A DNA stretch of 64,000 nucleotides from JADJNY01 sp046349615 (GTDB taxonomy: Bacteria; Planctomycetota; UBA1135; GCA-002686595): NCBI GenBank assembly GCA_046349615.1, contig JAXMBZ010000013.1, positions 62,001-126,000 on the forward strand, in the 5' to 3' direction. The notes under the pieces were generated by a model, which did no database searches, had not been told where the DNA came from, and was given only the letters and a program-made list of their open reading frames with translations. Shown piece by piece: positions 8,540 to 17,909 of the stretch. The stretch's first letter is position 1, and the number at the start of each line of letters is the position of its first letter. Position numbers and translations under genes: made by a program.

Positions 8540-9538
8540 TCAGACCGGCGAAGGATCCCGCGCGATCCGGCGGGCTTCGTGGAGCAGTTCGCGCACGCCG
8601 TGCTTCCGCGCGGAGGAAATGCGCCAGACGCGCTCGCCGATGCCGCGTTCGAGCTCTGCGGCGCGCGCCTCCGCTTCGGGCGACTCGATCTTCGTGGCCG
8701 CCGTGAGGCGGGGTTTGCGGGCGAGCTCCGGCGAGAACGCGGCGAGTTCCTTCTCGATCACGCGCCAGGACTCGGTCGGATCGGTCAGGCACTCCGGTGA
8801 GCAGTCGACGAGGTGCAGGATCGCCCGACACCGCTCGACGTGCTTCAAGAACTTGTGGCCGAGCCCGTGGCCCTCGGAGGCACCCTCGATCAGGCCCGGC
8901 AGGTCGGCGAGCACGAGCGTGTCCGTCTCCGAGAGCTGCGCGATCCCGACCTGCGGCGCGAGCGTCGTGAACGGGTAGTCCGCGATCTTCGGGGTCGCAG
9001 CGGTCACCGTCGCGAGGAACGTCGACTTGCCCGCGTTCGGCAGACCGACGAGACCGACCTCCGCGAAGAGCTTGAGCTCGAGCCGCAGCTCGCGTTTTTC
9101 CCCGAGTTTTCCGCTCTCGGCGTGCTTCGGCGCCTGGCGTACCGACGTGGCGAAGCGCGCGTTGCCGCGCCCGCCGCGCCCCCCTTGTGCGACGACGAGG
9201 CGCTGTCCGTCCTGCGCGAGGTCGCGGAGCAGGTTCCCACGGAGCGCGTCGAAGACCTGCGTGCCGATCGGGACCTCGAGCAGGAGGTCCTCGCCGTCCT
9301 TGCCCGCCTTGAGCTTCGTGTAGCCGGGCTCGCCGTCCGATGCGCGGTAGCGGAAGCGGCGGCCGATCGGGAGCAGCGAATTCAGGTTCGAGGACGCGAC
9401 CAGCACGACGCTCCCGCCCGTACCTCCGTCGCCGCCGTCCGGCCCGCCGAGCGGGACGAACTTCTCGCGGTGGAACGACGCGCGCCCGTCGCCGCCCTTG
9501 CCGGCCTGGACTTCGATCGTGGCTTCGTCGCGGAACAT
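8540..9538 (-). CDS. obgE: Obg-family ribosome-associated GTPase
   Basis: ObgE binds the large ribosomal subunit and links ribosome assembly with growth and stress. The 332-residue protein has the glycine-rich OBG domain (GKGGDGRASFHREKF near residue 13), then a G domain with GLPNAGKST, the DYPFTT switch I and DLPGLIEGA. The guanine-specificity motif reads TKIE in place of the usual NKxD/TKxD, a mild deviation. It follows rplU and rpmA on the same strand, the classical arrangement. The gap of 103 bases to rpmA has no clear terminator, so the three genes probably share the promoter upstream of rplU. Confidence 0.97.
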   Translation of the reverse strand: MFRDEATIEVQAGKGGDGRASFHREKFVPLGGPDGGDGGTGGSVVLVASSNLNSLLPIGRRFRYRASDGEPGYTKLKAGKDGEDLLLEVPIGTQVFDALRGNLLRDLAQDGQRLVVAQGGRGGRGNARFATSVRQAPKHAESGKLGEKRELRLELKLFAEVGLVGLPNAGKSTFLATVTAATPKIADYPFTTLAPQVGIAQLSETDTLVLADLPGLIEGASEGHGLGHKFLKHVERCRAILHLVDCSPECLTDPTESWRVIEKELAAFSPELARKPRLTAATKIESPEAEARAAELERGIGERVWRISSARKHGVRELLHEARRIARDPSPV

Positions 9539-9641
9539 GGTCGTGTGGGGCGCAGGGAGCGCGCGCCGGCCCTCGAATCAGCGCGCCCTCCGCGCGCGAG
9601 AACCTCGCACGCGCAGGGCGCGGGAACGGAGCCGGCGAGGC

Positions 9642-9896
9642 TCAGTTGTTCGCGGGCGCCGGGTCGACGTGGACCTTGCCGTTCGACTGGAAGCGCACGG
9701 TGCCGGGGACGAGCGCGAAGAGCGTGAAGTCCTTGCCGACGCCGACGTTCTTGCCCGGATGGATCTTGGTGCCGCACTGCCGCACGAGGATCGAGCCGGC
9801 CGTCACCGTCTCGCCGCCGTAGCGCTTGATGCCGCGGAACTGGGGGTTCGAGTCGCGCCCGTTGCGCGTCGAGCCTTGACCTTTCTTGTGTGCCAT
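9642..9896 (-). CDS. rpmA: 50S ribosomal protein L27
   Basis: L27 lies at the peptidyl-transferase centre. The 84 residues start MAHKKGQGSTRNGRDSNP and carry the full family pattern through GGETVTAGSILVRQCGT. The N-terminal tail begins directly with AHKK, so no cleaved Firmicutes-type extension is present. Only 13 bases separate it from rplU. Confidence 0.98.
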   Translation of the reverse strand: MAHKKGQGSTRNGRDSNPQFRGIKRYGGETVTAGSILVRQCGTKIHPGKNVGVGKDFTLFALVPGTVRFQSNGKVHVDPAPANN

Positions 9897-9909
9897 GACG
9901 CGGTGCTCC

Positions 9910-10224
9910 TCAGGCTTGAATGCCGGTGATCTGGATGCGGGTGTAGTGCTGGCGGTGTCCGCGCTTCTTGCGGACGTTCTTGCGGCGCTTGAAGCGGAAG
10001 GCGATCACCTTCTCGCCCTTCGTCTCGCCGACGACCTTGCCGGTGACCTTCGCGCCCTTCACGAGCGGCTTGCCGATCTGGACCTTGCCGTCCTGGCCGA
10101 CGAGGAGGACCTCGTCGAACGTGATCGTGTCGCCCGGCTTCAACTCCGTGTCGAGGTCCATGTCGACCAGGTCGCCCTGGCGCACCGTGTGCTGGCGCTG
10201 CTTCTTCTGGATGATCGCGTACAA
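9910..10224 (-). CDS. rplU: 50S ribosomal protein L21 (TTG start)
   Basis: L21 is a large-subunit protein bound to 23S rRNA. The frame has no ATG at the conserved N-terminus; the family start (M-Y-A-I-I) is matched only by a TTG at 10224, preceded by a GAGGA Shine-Dalgarno-like element 8 bases away. This gives 104 residues, the normal size, ending in HYTRIQITGIQA. A sigma70-like promoter lies about 100 bases upstream. First gene of rplU-rpmA-obgE. Confidence 0.96.
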   Translation of the reverse strand: MYAIIQKKQRQHTVRQGDLVDMDLDTELKPGDTITFDEVLLVGQDGKVQIGKPLVKGAKVTGKVVGETKGEKVIAFRFKRRKNVRKKRGHRQHYTRIQITGIQA

Positions 10225-10326
10225 CGTGCTCGTCCTCTGGCTACCGCGGTGGAATCCCTCCCGCGGGGGCGGACTCGAGGCCCGCCGGTCCGTGCCCGGA
10301 GTAGGTCCGGGCGGAAAAGGGCGAGG

Positions 10327-10355
10327 AGTGTAGCGGCCCCCTCGGCCGGTGCCAA
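10327..10355 (-). promoter_or_regulatory. Sigma70-like promoter of rplU-rpmA-obgE
   Basis: On the minus strand TTGGCA (10350-10355), a 17-base spacer and TACACT (10327-10332) form a good housekeeping promoter. The predicted start near 10320 gives a leader of about 95 bases before the TTG start of rplU. Confidence 0.7.
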
Positions 10356-10850
10356 CCCCCGCGACCGCCCGGCTGGTCTCGGACTCCAGGAATCCGATTC
10401 GGCCTTCGGGCGGCCCTCCCCCGTCGACCGATGTTCGGGCCATGCAGATCCACCTCCACGGGGCCTGAACGAGCTCGACCTGCGATCCCGTGTCGGATCG
10501 CGACCCCACCGCACGAGCAGCCCGAGCCGCGTCCCCGCGTGGCTCGGCCGAGCCCGAGTCGGTGGGCGGCGCACTCGCGGAGTTGCGCGCGGCTCAGCGG
10601 GGTGACGGAGCTCCGACGCGCAGGTCGGCCGAGCCCGGGGTGGGCACTCGACTCGACCTCCTCGCCTGATCGCGGGTCGCAAGCGATCGAGATCGCACGG
10701 ACGGCGTTCGTGCCCGCGCGTTCCGTTCGTCCGACTGCGGCGGGAGCAGGCTCCCGGCGCGCACCTCGGGGGTGCAGTCCGGCGCGGACCACCTGGAGGG
10801 CGCTTGGGTCCGCGTTGTGCATGGGAAGTCGCACGACCGCAGCAGAGCCC

Positions 10851-10881
10851 TGGTCACCCCAGGGGTCCGCGTCGCTATAGT
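10851..10881 (+). promoter_or_regulatory. Possible promoter of lipoprotein gene
   Basis: TATAGT at 10876-10881 is the best -10 match in the region. A weak -35 (TGGTCA, 10851-10856) lies 19 bases upstream. The predicted leader to the ATG at 10988 is about 100 bases. The spacing is long and the call is tentative. Confidence 0.35.
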
Positions 10882-10987
10882 GTCGCGTCCCCATCCCCAG
10901 CGAAGCCTCCGGAGTCCGCATCCCGCGTGCGGGCGCCGCGAGGCCGATCGAGCTTCGCCCCCCATCCAGCCCAAGAGGCAGGCGTTC

Positions 10988-13900
10988 ATGCACGTGTCTT
11001 CGTCTCGTCGCCCCGCGCGCGTGGTCCGTTGGAGCCCTCTCCTCCCGGTGTCCGTCCTGGCGCTCCTCGCCGGCGGTTGCTTCGACCACCGCCCTGCTTC
11101 GACCTCGCAGTCCGCGAACCCCGTCGGAACCCTGATCGACCACCCCGACTTCGATCCGCTCCACCCCGAGCGCGGCTCACGCCGCTTGGTCGTCGAGGAG
11201 AACTCCGGCGGTCAGGCGAGCCAACTGAAGGTGATCAACGCGTTCTGGGGGCGTCTCGTCCAGGTGCGCGATCAGCTCGGCGTGCTGCAGCAATCCAACA
11301 TGGTCGTCGGTGAGGACATCGTCACCGACGGGATCGATTTCCGCGTCGAGACGAACGCGATCACGCTCGTCACGACCGTCACGATCCTCCACCCCTACAC
11401 GCCGTCGACGATCGTGAACGGGGTCGAGACCTCGCCGTACCAGCGCGCGTTCGCCCGGCTCGATCGAAACCTCGCGCCCGTGAACGACAAGAGCCTCGAT
11501 CCGACGGAGCTTCCGCCCTTCTCGCTGGTGCCGCGCAACGCGGCGATCGTCCTCCACTTCAACGACCTGCTCGATCCGACCCGGATCGATCGCACCAACC
11601 TCCGGCTCGTCGTCGGCTATCCGCCCTCGACGCCGCTCGACGCGCTCGTGATTTCGGATCCGAACCACGGCGATGCGATCGACACGGACGGCGACGGTAC
11701 CCCGGAGTTCTATCCCACGCGCGTCATCATCGACCCGACGATCACGCCCACCGAGGCCACGCAGTTCGGGGTCACGGCGAACTCCACCGGCTTCCCCGCG
11801 AGCGTGACGACGAACCTCCCGAACCTCGCGATCCGCATCCCGACGCACCTCGACTCGGCGAGCGGGCAGAACGACGTGCTCCAGAACCTGAGCGGCCATC
11901 CCGTCGCCTTCTTCGGGAACGGGAGCAACGACCTCGACTCGGCCACCCGCGACATCGTCCGCGCCGCGCGCGCGGGCGGGAAGTCGGAGATCACCGGCGA
12001 CACGAGCAACGGCTTCCTCGCCGACACGGCGGCTCCCAAGGTCGTCGGAACGCAGGCCGTCGTGATCGGCACGCCCTCCGGGGGCCCGACGGTGTTCGCG
12101 AGCTCGATCACGTACCTCACGTCGACCTGCGCGATGGCGACGAAGGTCGGCGACATCCTGCAGCAGGCCGGGGTCTTCGGCGAGATCACCGAGGTTGCCG
12201 TGCCGGTCGGAAGCCAGATCGCCTCCGTCCACTACCGCATCGTCGAGCCCTCGACGGGCTTCTTCTCCGCGGGGCAGGGCACGCTTTCGACCGTGTGGGA
12301 TCCGGTCTCGAACCTGAACAAGCAGGCGTGCTTCGTGCGCTTCCCGAGCATCGGCAGCCCGCCGGCGGCCTCGGTCGCGACGGACTCGCCGGTCCTCGTC
12401 CGATTCAACGAGCCGATGGACCCGGACTCCGTGAGCCCGTTCGAGACGTTCACGGTGACGAGCTTCGATCCCGCGACCACCCCGACGAACCCGGAGCGGG
12501 CCTACTCGGTCGGACGCATCACGCCGTCCGCGGACGGGCTCGAGTTCCGCTTCGAGCCGAGCCTCCCGCTGCGGCACACGAGCGGCCTCTCCGAGCAGTA
12601 CTGGGTGAACGTGCCCCAATCGACGACGGGCCCGCTCGACCTCGCGGGCAACCCGCTCGCGAGCGCGCTCCCCGCGGCGCTCTTCACGATCGACCCGACC
12701 GAGCCGACCGTGTCGTCGGGCAACCTGATCCTGCGCTTCAGCTCGGCGGACGAAATCCCGGGCACAGGAACCGTTCCGACGCCCGAAGTTCGCGGCCAGG
12801 TGCAGGTCAACTTCGTCACGGGTGAGCTCGAGCCGCGTCAGGTGGCGCGCACCTCGATCCCGGTCGACCGCACGCAGACCACGCTCGGCGCGATGACGCA
12901 GACCGGCGGCGGCACGCAGACGCCGCTCTCGCCGCTCGGCAGCAAGATGATGACGTTGTGGCGCTACATCGACGTCGGCTGGGTCCTCACGGACGACCGC
13001 ACGATGAACATGGACGTCGAAGGTCTCTCGTGGAGCCCGCTCGGCGGCAACGTCGTCGCGGACGTCTTCGACCAGTTCTCGATCACCCTCGCGCACTCCT
13101 CCCGCCTGCCGGACGAAGGGCAGTTCGTCGACGCGGCCGGAAACGTGATCATCTATCCGAACTCCGGCTTGCTCGCCCCGTTCGACCAGAACTACCTGAA
13201 CGCGACGTTGGATCCGCCGAGTCTGGTCCACCCGCGTGCGCGCGGCTACGCGGTCAACCCCTCGGACCGCTTCATCGCGACCAGCGGCACGGTGATGGTC
13301 CCCTACCCGCTCAACCGCGGAATCGACCCGTCCCTGAAGAGCTACTACACGTGGCGCGACACCTCGATCCTGGCGCGCGGGGGCATCGACAGCGCCGGCG
13401 CCGAGATGGCGATCACGGCCAACCTCAACCTGCCCAGCGCGGTGACGCCGGTGGTGGTGGGCTCGCCGTGGGGAGCTGCGGGCCAGATCCTCACCACGGC
13501 GCTCGTCCCGACGGTCGGTCTGCCGCTCCTGATGGAGTTCCGCTGCTACCCGGACAACAGCGCGCTCGGCCTGAACGTGTTCGACGTCAGCAACGTGACG
13601 TTGAACGGTCAGCCGCGCACGCGCGCCTTCGCCCAGGGCGGCGTCGCGACCGGCGGTTCGATCGTGATCCGCGATCCCGAACTGCAGAACATCGCGTCGG
13701 GCGGTTTCAACCCGAACTCGACGCCTCCGGGACTCGTGACGGCCGGCACGGACAACGTCTTCTACCTCGGGCAACTCGACCTCGTGACCCGCGTCAGCCG
13801 CGCGCACACGATCTGGTTCGACACCCCGAACGTCTCGACGCCGCGCTACGTCACGCCGATCGTCGACCCCGCCCCGGAACGTCAGCCCTCGGGGACGTCG

Positions 13901-14158
13901 GTCATCCTGGCGTTCCGCGGTGCGAGTCAGATCACGGCCGGAAGCGCGAGCCTGAACACGGCGACGTCGCTCGACATGTACGGCGACATCGCCACCGGGG
14001 TCACGTTCCACACGAGCAGCACGGGCGGGGTCTGGAGTTCGAACATGTCGAGCATCAACGGCTCGGAGTTCTTCCAGACCCGAATCTCGTTCGTGTCGAA
14101 CGCGCAGACGAACCTCACGCCGACCCTGTCGGCGCTCGGCTTCGCCTACCGCCAGTGA
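10988..14158 (+). CDS. Big_5-type Ig-like lipoprotein, full length
   Basis: The ATG at 10988 is chosen over one 216 bases upstream because it begins a lipoprotein signal peptide: basic start, hydrophobic core, then LLAGGC with Cys at residue 31. The -3 Ala makes the lipobox slightly atypical. The mature protein of about 1,025 residues has at least two SbsA/Big_5-like Ig modules, marked by AAIVLHFNDLLDP and SPVLVRFNEPMDPDSV. A DTDGDGTPEF segment resembles a thrombospondin-type calcium loop. The C-terminal half is Ser/Thr/Asn-rich without a recognised domain. It is a paralogue of the gene at 1-1909 in inverted orientation. Export to the cell surface is inferred; function is unknown. Confidence 0.88.
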   Translation: MHVSSSRRPARVVRWSPLLPVSVLALLAGGCFDHRPASTSQSANPVGTLIDHPDFDPLHPERGSRRLVVEENSGGQASQLKVINAFWGRLVQVRDQLGVLQQSNMVVGEDIVTDGIDFRVETNAITLVTTVTILHPYTPSTIVNGVETSPYQRAFARLDRNLAPVNDKSLDPTELPPFSLVPRNAAIVLHFNDLLDPTRIDRTNLRLVVGYPPSTPLDALVISDPNHGDAIDTDGDGTPEFYPTRVIIDPTITPTEATQFGVTANSTGFPASVTTNLPNLAIRIPTHLDSASGQNDVLQNLSGHPVAFFGNGSNDLDSATRDIVRAARAGGKSEITGDTSNGFLADTAAPKVVGTQAVVIGTPSGGPTVFASSITYLTSTCAMATKVGDILQQAGVFGEITEVAVPVGSQIASVHYRIVEPSTGFFSAGQGTLSTVWDPVSNLNKQACFVRFPSIGSPPAASVATDSPVLVRFNEPMDPDSVSPFETFTVTSFDPATTPTNPERAYSVGRITPSADGLEFRFEPSLPLRHTSGLSEQYWVNVPQSTTGPLDLAGNPLASALPAALFTIDPTEPTVSSGNLILRFSSADEIPGTGTVPTPEVRGQVQVNFVTGELEPRQVARTSIPVDRTQTTLGAMTQTGGGTQTPLSPLGSKMMTLWRYIDVGWVLTDDRTMNMDVEGLSWSPLGGNVVADVFDQFSITLAHSSRLPDEGQFVDAAGNVIIYPNSGLLAPFDQNYLNATLDPPSLVHPRARGYAVNPSDRFIATSGTVMVPYPLNRGIDPSLKSYYTWRDTSILARGGIDSAGAEMAITANLNLPSAVTPVVVGSPWGAAGQILTTALVPTVGLPLLMEFRCYPDNSALGLNVFDVSNVTLNGQPRTRAFAQGGVATGGSIVIRDPELQNIASGGFNPNSTPPGLVTAGTDNVFYLGQLDLVTRVSRAHTIWFDTPNVSTPRYVTPIVDPAPERQPSGTSVILAFRGASQITAGSASLNTATSLDMYGDIATGVTFHTSSTGGVWSSNMSSINGSEFFQTRISFVSNAQTNLTPTLSALGFAYRQ

Positions 14159-14190
14159 GCTGAACGACGGCGCGCGAGCGCGAAGCGACC

Positions 14191-14223
14191 GGGCCGCTCC
14201 GAGGAGCGGCCCGGCTGCGTTTT
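14191..14223 (+). terminator. Intrinsic terminator of lipoprotein gene
   Basis: A near-perfect GC stem of 9-10 bp (14191-14200 with 14203-14212) follows the stop codon by 32 bases. A short TTTT (14220-14223) comes 7 bases after the stem. Confidence 0.7.
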
Positions 14224-14446
14224 CGAGGAGCGCCTTCGAGGCGCGTCCCCGGCGGCACGGGTGCGTTTCGAAGCTCGGCCGTCGGGAGCGACCGACCTCG
14301 CCCTCACCGCCCGGCGCTCACGACGCGGCGTCGCGGGTCGCCCCGCCGACCGCGCCGGAGCCGCACAGGCGCACGACCGCAGGCACTTCAGGCGGAGCGG
14401 CTCGCGGGATTCGCGCCGGACGCTGGCGGCCCGCCGCCGAGCGGTC

Positions 14447-14488
14447 CCTGAAACGACGGAGGACGCGCTCCTCGCGGAGCACGTCCTC
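14447..14488 (-). terminator. Terminator-like hairpin downstream of RNase E gene
   Basis: A 13-position stem with one mismatch and a TCGC loop occupies 14459-14488. On the minus strand it is followed by GTCGTTTC, the same tail seen after the hairpin at 5730-5752. It lies 186 bases past the RNase E stop. Confidence 0.5.
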
Positions 14489-14674
14489 TCGGACCGGAGC
14501 GGGGAGACCTCAGCTGCGGGGAAGGAAGGCCGGCGCCCGAAGGAGGCGTCGGGCCGCGCCGGGACGAGCGGCGCGGACGACGCGTCTTCGAAGGGCGGGA
14601 CTCCGGGCAGGCGCGACGCCGCGAGGGCGTCGGACCGGCCCGTCAGGCCCGTGGACCGCAACTCCTCACGGCGC

Positions 14675-17347
14675 TCAGCGCTTGCGCCGGCCGCCGGGTC
14701 GAACCTCGCGGCCGTCCGCGCGCAGGTAGCGGAGCACGCTGTCCTCCACCTGGTCGGGGACCTCGTTCAGCTTGATCTCACGCTCGAAGCGGTACTCGAG
14801 CGCGCGCAGGTACTCGCTGCAGAGTTCGCGCAGATAGCGCACGACCTCCGGATGCGCGCGAACCTCGACCGTCGTGAACCCCTTCAGGGTCATCGCCGAG
14901 CCGAGTCGCCGCAGGATCGCGGCCGCGCGCGACTCGACCGTGCGGATCTTGCCCGTTCCGCGGCACCGATGGCACGGCGTGAACACCTTCTTGTTCATGC
15001 CGGGCCCGAGACGCTGGCGCGTGAGCTCGAGCAGGCCGAACTGCGAGATGCGGCCGACCTTGTTGCGGGCGCGGTCGGTGTCGAGCGCTTCCTTGAAAGC
15101 GCGCTCCACGGCCTTGATGTTCGACATCTTCATCATGTCGATGAAGTCGACGACGATGATGCCGCCGAGGTCGCGAAGGCGGATCTGACGCGCGATCTCG
15201 GGCGCGGCCTCGAGGTTCGTCTTGAGCGCGATCTCCTCGAAGTCGAACCCGTCGCTGCGCGTGCGGCCCGAGTTCACGTCGATCGCGACGAGGGCTTCGG
15301 CCTGATCGAACACGATCGAGCCGCCTGACGGCAGATCGATGCGGCGCGAGAAGATCTTCTCGAAGTCCGACTCGATGCCGTAGGAGTGGAACAGCGGCTT
15401 GGGGCCGGTGTAGAGCTTCACTCGGTCGAGCGACTCGGGCATCAGCTTCTGCGTGAACTCCACGATCTGCTGGTGCACCTGCGGGTCGTCGCACACGACG
15501 GCCTCGGTCCCAGGCGTGAAGAGGTCGCGCACGGTGCGGATCGCCACGTCCGACTCCTGGTAGAGCGGCGCGGGACCGTGGCCGTGGCGCAGGCGCTTCG
15601 CGAACGTCTCCCAAGCGCCCTTCAGGTAGTCGAGGTCGCGCTTGAGGTCCGCCTTGCTGTGCCCGACGCCCGCGGTGCGCACGATCACGCCCATCCCGGC
15701 CGGGATCTCGAGTTGCGCGAGGATCTTCTTGAGGCGTCGACGCTCCTTCTCGTCCTCGATCTTGCGCGACACCCCGGTGCGGGACATCGACGGCATCAGG
15801 ACGAGATAGCGGCCCGGGATCGAGATGTAGGTGGTGAGCGTCGGCCCCTTGTCGCCGATCGCGTCCTTCGTGACCTGCACGACCACCATCTCCCCCTTCT
15901 TCAGGAGGTCGGTGATCGGAAGGCGGGGCCGCGCGCGGAACCGGCGGTGGTCCTTGCTGCGCGGCGCCTTCTTCTTCGGAGCGGACTCTTCGTCGCCGAC
16001 CTCGGCGCCGACGTGAGGCTGGCTCGAGTTCGAGTCCCATTCGTCCGGATCGATCGTCGTCGTGAGCAGCTTGTCGAGCGACCAATCCTTGTCGCCGTAC
16101 GCCGAGAGCACGTCCGACGTGTGGAGGAACCCGTTGCGCCCCTGTCCGAAGTCGACGAAGGCCGCACCGATCGCGGGCTCGAGGTTGACGACGCGACCGC
16201 GATAGATGTCGTTGACGACGGAGTTCTCCGTCCGCACCGTCATCTGGAAGTCCGCGATCTGACCGTCTTCGACGACCGCAACGCGCTTCTCTTCGGGATC
16301 GGATGCGTTGACGAGGATGAGCGCGGTCCGGGCGACCTCGGCCTGCGGAGCCGGCTCGTCGTCCTCGTCCTCGCTCGTCCGCTCGCTCTTGCGTCGACGC
16401 CGGTCCTTGCGACCTCCGCGCCCGGCTTCCAGCGGCGGTTCCGCGGCGACCTGCGGACGCAGCGGGAGGTCCTCCTCCCCCTCACCCGGGATGGCCTCGA
16501 TTTCGACCGGCGCCTCCGTGTCGCGGCGCTGCTTCCGGCCGCCGCGCGAGCCGCGCCGCCGGCGCTTCTTGCGCCCGTCGCGGTCGGAGTCCGCGCGCGC
16601 CGGATGGGCCGGCCGCGGAGCGGAGTCTTCCCCATCTGCGTCGTCGTCAGGCGGAACGGCGCCCTCCGTCGCGGGCAGTTCCCGACGAGCCTCGAGCCGT
16701 TCTTCCTCGGCCGCGAGGTCCCCCGCGACCGCGTTCGGCGCGTCGTCACCGGCGGCCCGCCGACGACCGCGCCCACCGCGGCGCCCGCGGCGCCGGCGCT
16801 TCTTGCGCCCGTCGGCGTCCGTGAGTTCGGAACGCGGAGCCTCGGCTGCGACGCCCTCGTCGTCGCCGGCCACGAAGACCTCGTCGATCTCGTGGTGCAC
16901 CGCGCCTTCGCGCGCCTTCCGGGCGACCGGAGCGGCCGCGGCCGGTTCGTCCGCGAGATCTTCCTCGCCCGGCAGGTCGTCGACCGCGGGAGCCTCGTCG
17001 AGTTCCTCCACGGGGGCGCTCGACGCACCTTCCTGCGCCGTTTCGGCCCCGCGCCGGCGCCGTCGGCCGCCGCGAGATCCGCGCCGGCGCTTGCGGCGCG
17101 GTTCCTCGCCCCCGGCGGCGTCGAGATCGCCGGCGGCGTTCGAGCCGGCGAACCCGGGCTCCGACTCGCCGCTGCGGGCGTGCCGAGCGTCGCTGGCGCG
17201 CGGCGGCGCGCCGGGTCCCGTCCACGAGCGGGAGCGGGAGGAGTCGAGGGAATCAGGGAGCTGCGGGGCCGCCGCGTCGTGGGCGCCCTCCGCGAACGAG
17301 CCCGCGTCCGGGCGCTCGAAAGCGTCCGTGGGGAGTTCATCCGTCAT
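14675..17347 (-). CDS. rne: Ribonuclease E/G family endoribonuclease with N-terminal basic/acidic extension
   Basis: The enzyme cleaves single-stranded 5'-monophosphorylated RNA in rRNA maturation and mRNA decay. With the ATG at 17347 it has 890 residues. The catalytic part starts near residue 340: an interrupted S1 domain (VVNDIYRGRVVNLEPAIGAA), the DNase I-like core with AIDVNSGR and GGIIVVDFIDMM, and the Zn-link-like CHRCRGTGK. Residues 1-340 are predicted disordered, with four basic Arg/Gly blocks (about 83-99, 180-197, 258-275, 309-322) separated by acidic stretches. In Escherichia coli RNase E the RNA-binding and scaffold tail is C-terminal; here it is N-terminal. The upstream sequence AAGG is a weak ribosome site. 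Monocistronic. Confidence 0.95.
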   Translation of the reverse strand: MTDELPTDAFERPDAGSFAEGAHDAAAPQLPDSLDSSRSRSWTGPGAPPRASDARHARSGESEPGFAGSNAAGDLDAAGGEEPRRKRRRGSRGGRRRRRGAETAQEGASSAPVEELDEAPAVDDLPGEEDLADEPAAAAPVARKAREGAVHHEIDEVFVAGDDEGVAAEAPRSELTDADGRKKRRRRGRRGGRGRRRAAGDDAPNAVAGDLAAEEERLEARRELPATEGAVPPDDDADGEDSAPRPAHPARADSDRDGRKKRRRRGSRGGRKQRRDTEAPVEIEAIPGEGEEDLPLRPQVAAEPPLEAGRGGRKDRRRRKSERTSEDEDDEPAPQAEVARTALILVNASDPEEKRVAVVEDGQIADFQMTVRTENSVVNDIYRGRVVNLEPAIGAAFVDFGQGRNGFLHTSDVLSAYGDKDWSLDKLLTTTIDPDEWDSNSSQPHVGAEVGDEESAPKKKAPRSKDHRRFRARPRLPITDLLKKGEMVVVQVTKDAIGDKGPTLTTYISIPGRYLVLMPSMSRTGVSRKIEDEKERRRLKKILAQLEIPAGMGVIVRTAGVGHSKADLKRDLDYLKGAWETFAKRLRHGHGPAPLYQESDVAIRTVRDLFTPGTEAVVCDDPQVHQQIVEFTQKLMPESLDRVKLYTGPKPLFHSYGIESDFEKIFSRRIDLPSGGSIVFDQAEALVAIDVNSGRTRSDGFDFEEIALKTNLEAAPEIARQIRLRDLGGIIVVDFIDMMKMSNIKAVERAFKEALDTDRARNKVGRISQFGLLELTRQRLGPGMNKKVFTPCHRCRGTGKIRTVESRAAAILRRLGSAMTLKGFTTVEVRAHPEVVRYLRELCSEYLRALEYRFEREIKLNEVPDQVEDSVLRYLRADGREVRPGGRRKR

Positions 17348-17909
17348 GTCAATGTGCCTTGAGCGAGGGGTGCGCCCCCGCGTTCGGACGCCGGCCCGCG
17401 CTCGATCCCCAAGCGTCGCGTCGAGGCCCCAGCGCAACGCTGCCGACGGCACGAGCCGGTCGGTGCGATCGAGGACGCGTCCTCGAGGCGCGGGGCACGC
17501 GCGACGCTCGAGCGGTGCCGAGCGCGCAGGCGTCGAGTTCGATTGGAAGGACCCCTCGGACGCAGCGCGTCCGAGGAACCCGAGCGGTCGGAGCGCCGGT
17601 TCGGGCGCCCGTGATCGGTGCACTGAGCGCATCGCGCGAGGCGCGCGCACAGGCCTGAGGCGGCGGAACGCCCCGAGCTCGCAGCCCGGGAGGAGCGACC
17701 GACCAGCACGTCAGGCGGGGACAGGATTGCGTATCGACGCTCCCGAGTCGAACCCCAAGCGGAGTTTTCCTCGGGGGTTCCAACGGGAATCCTCCCCCAC
17801 CGGGCGCGGCGCGAGGCCCTGCAGAAACGAAGACGGAGGCCGCGCGAGGCGGCCTCCGTTCGACTCCCACCCTCGGCGGGAGGCCGCGGGGTCGCCCCCG
17901 CGTTCAGGA
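17348..17909. other. Intergenic region RNase E / pilQ
   Basis: No gene is supported in these 562 bases. The pilQ terminator is at 17826-17860. A longer inverted repeat (GAACCCC/GGGGTTC arms) lies near 17750-17781, upstream of the RNase E gene on its strand. A weak -10-like TACGCA lies near 17729-17734. The long leader might carry RNase E autoregulation signals as in other bacteria, which is inference. Confidence 0.45.
17826..17860 (-). terminator. Intrinsic terminator of the pilMNOQ operon
   Basis: A perfect 11-bp stem (17834-17844 with 17850-17860) and a 5-nt loop lie 49 bases past the pilQ stop. On the minus strand it is followed by CTTCGTTTCT. Confidence 0.75.

Larger units (their letters stand above)
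10225..10987. other. Divergent intergenic region rplU / lipoprotein gene
   Basis: No gene is supported in these 763 bases. The left side is the rplU leader, with a small CCCGGA/TCCGGG hairpin near 10300 that could belong to an L21-type leader (inference). The right side holds a possible -10 element for the plus-strand lipoprotein gene. The middle 400 bases show nothing recognisable. Confidence 0.55.
14159..14674. other. Convergent intergenic region lipoprotein / RNase E
   Basis: These 516 bases lie between two converging genes and hold no supported gene. Each gene has a terminator-like hairpin, at 14191-14223 (plus) and 14447-14488 (minus). Confidence 0.6.
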
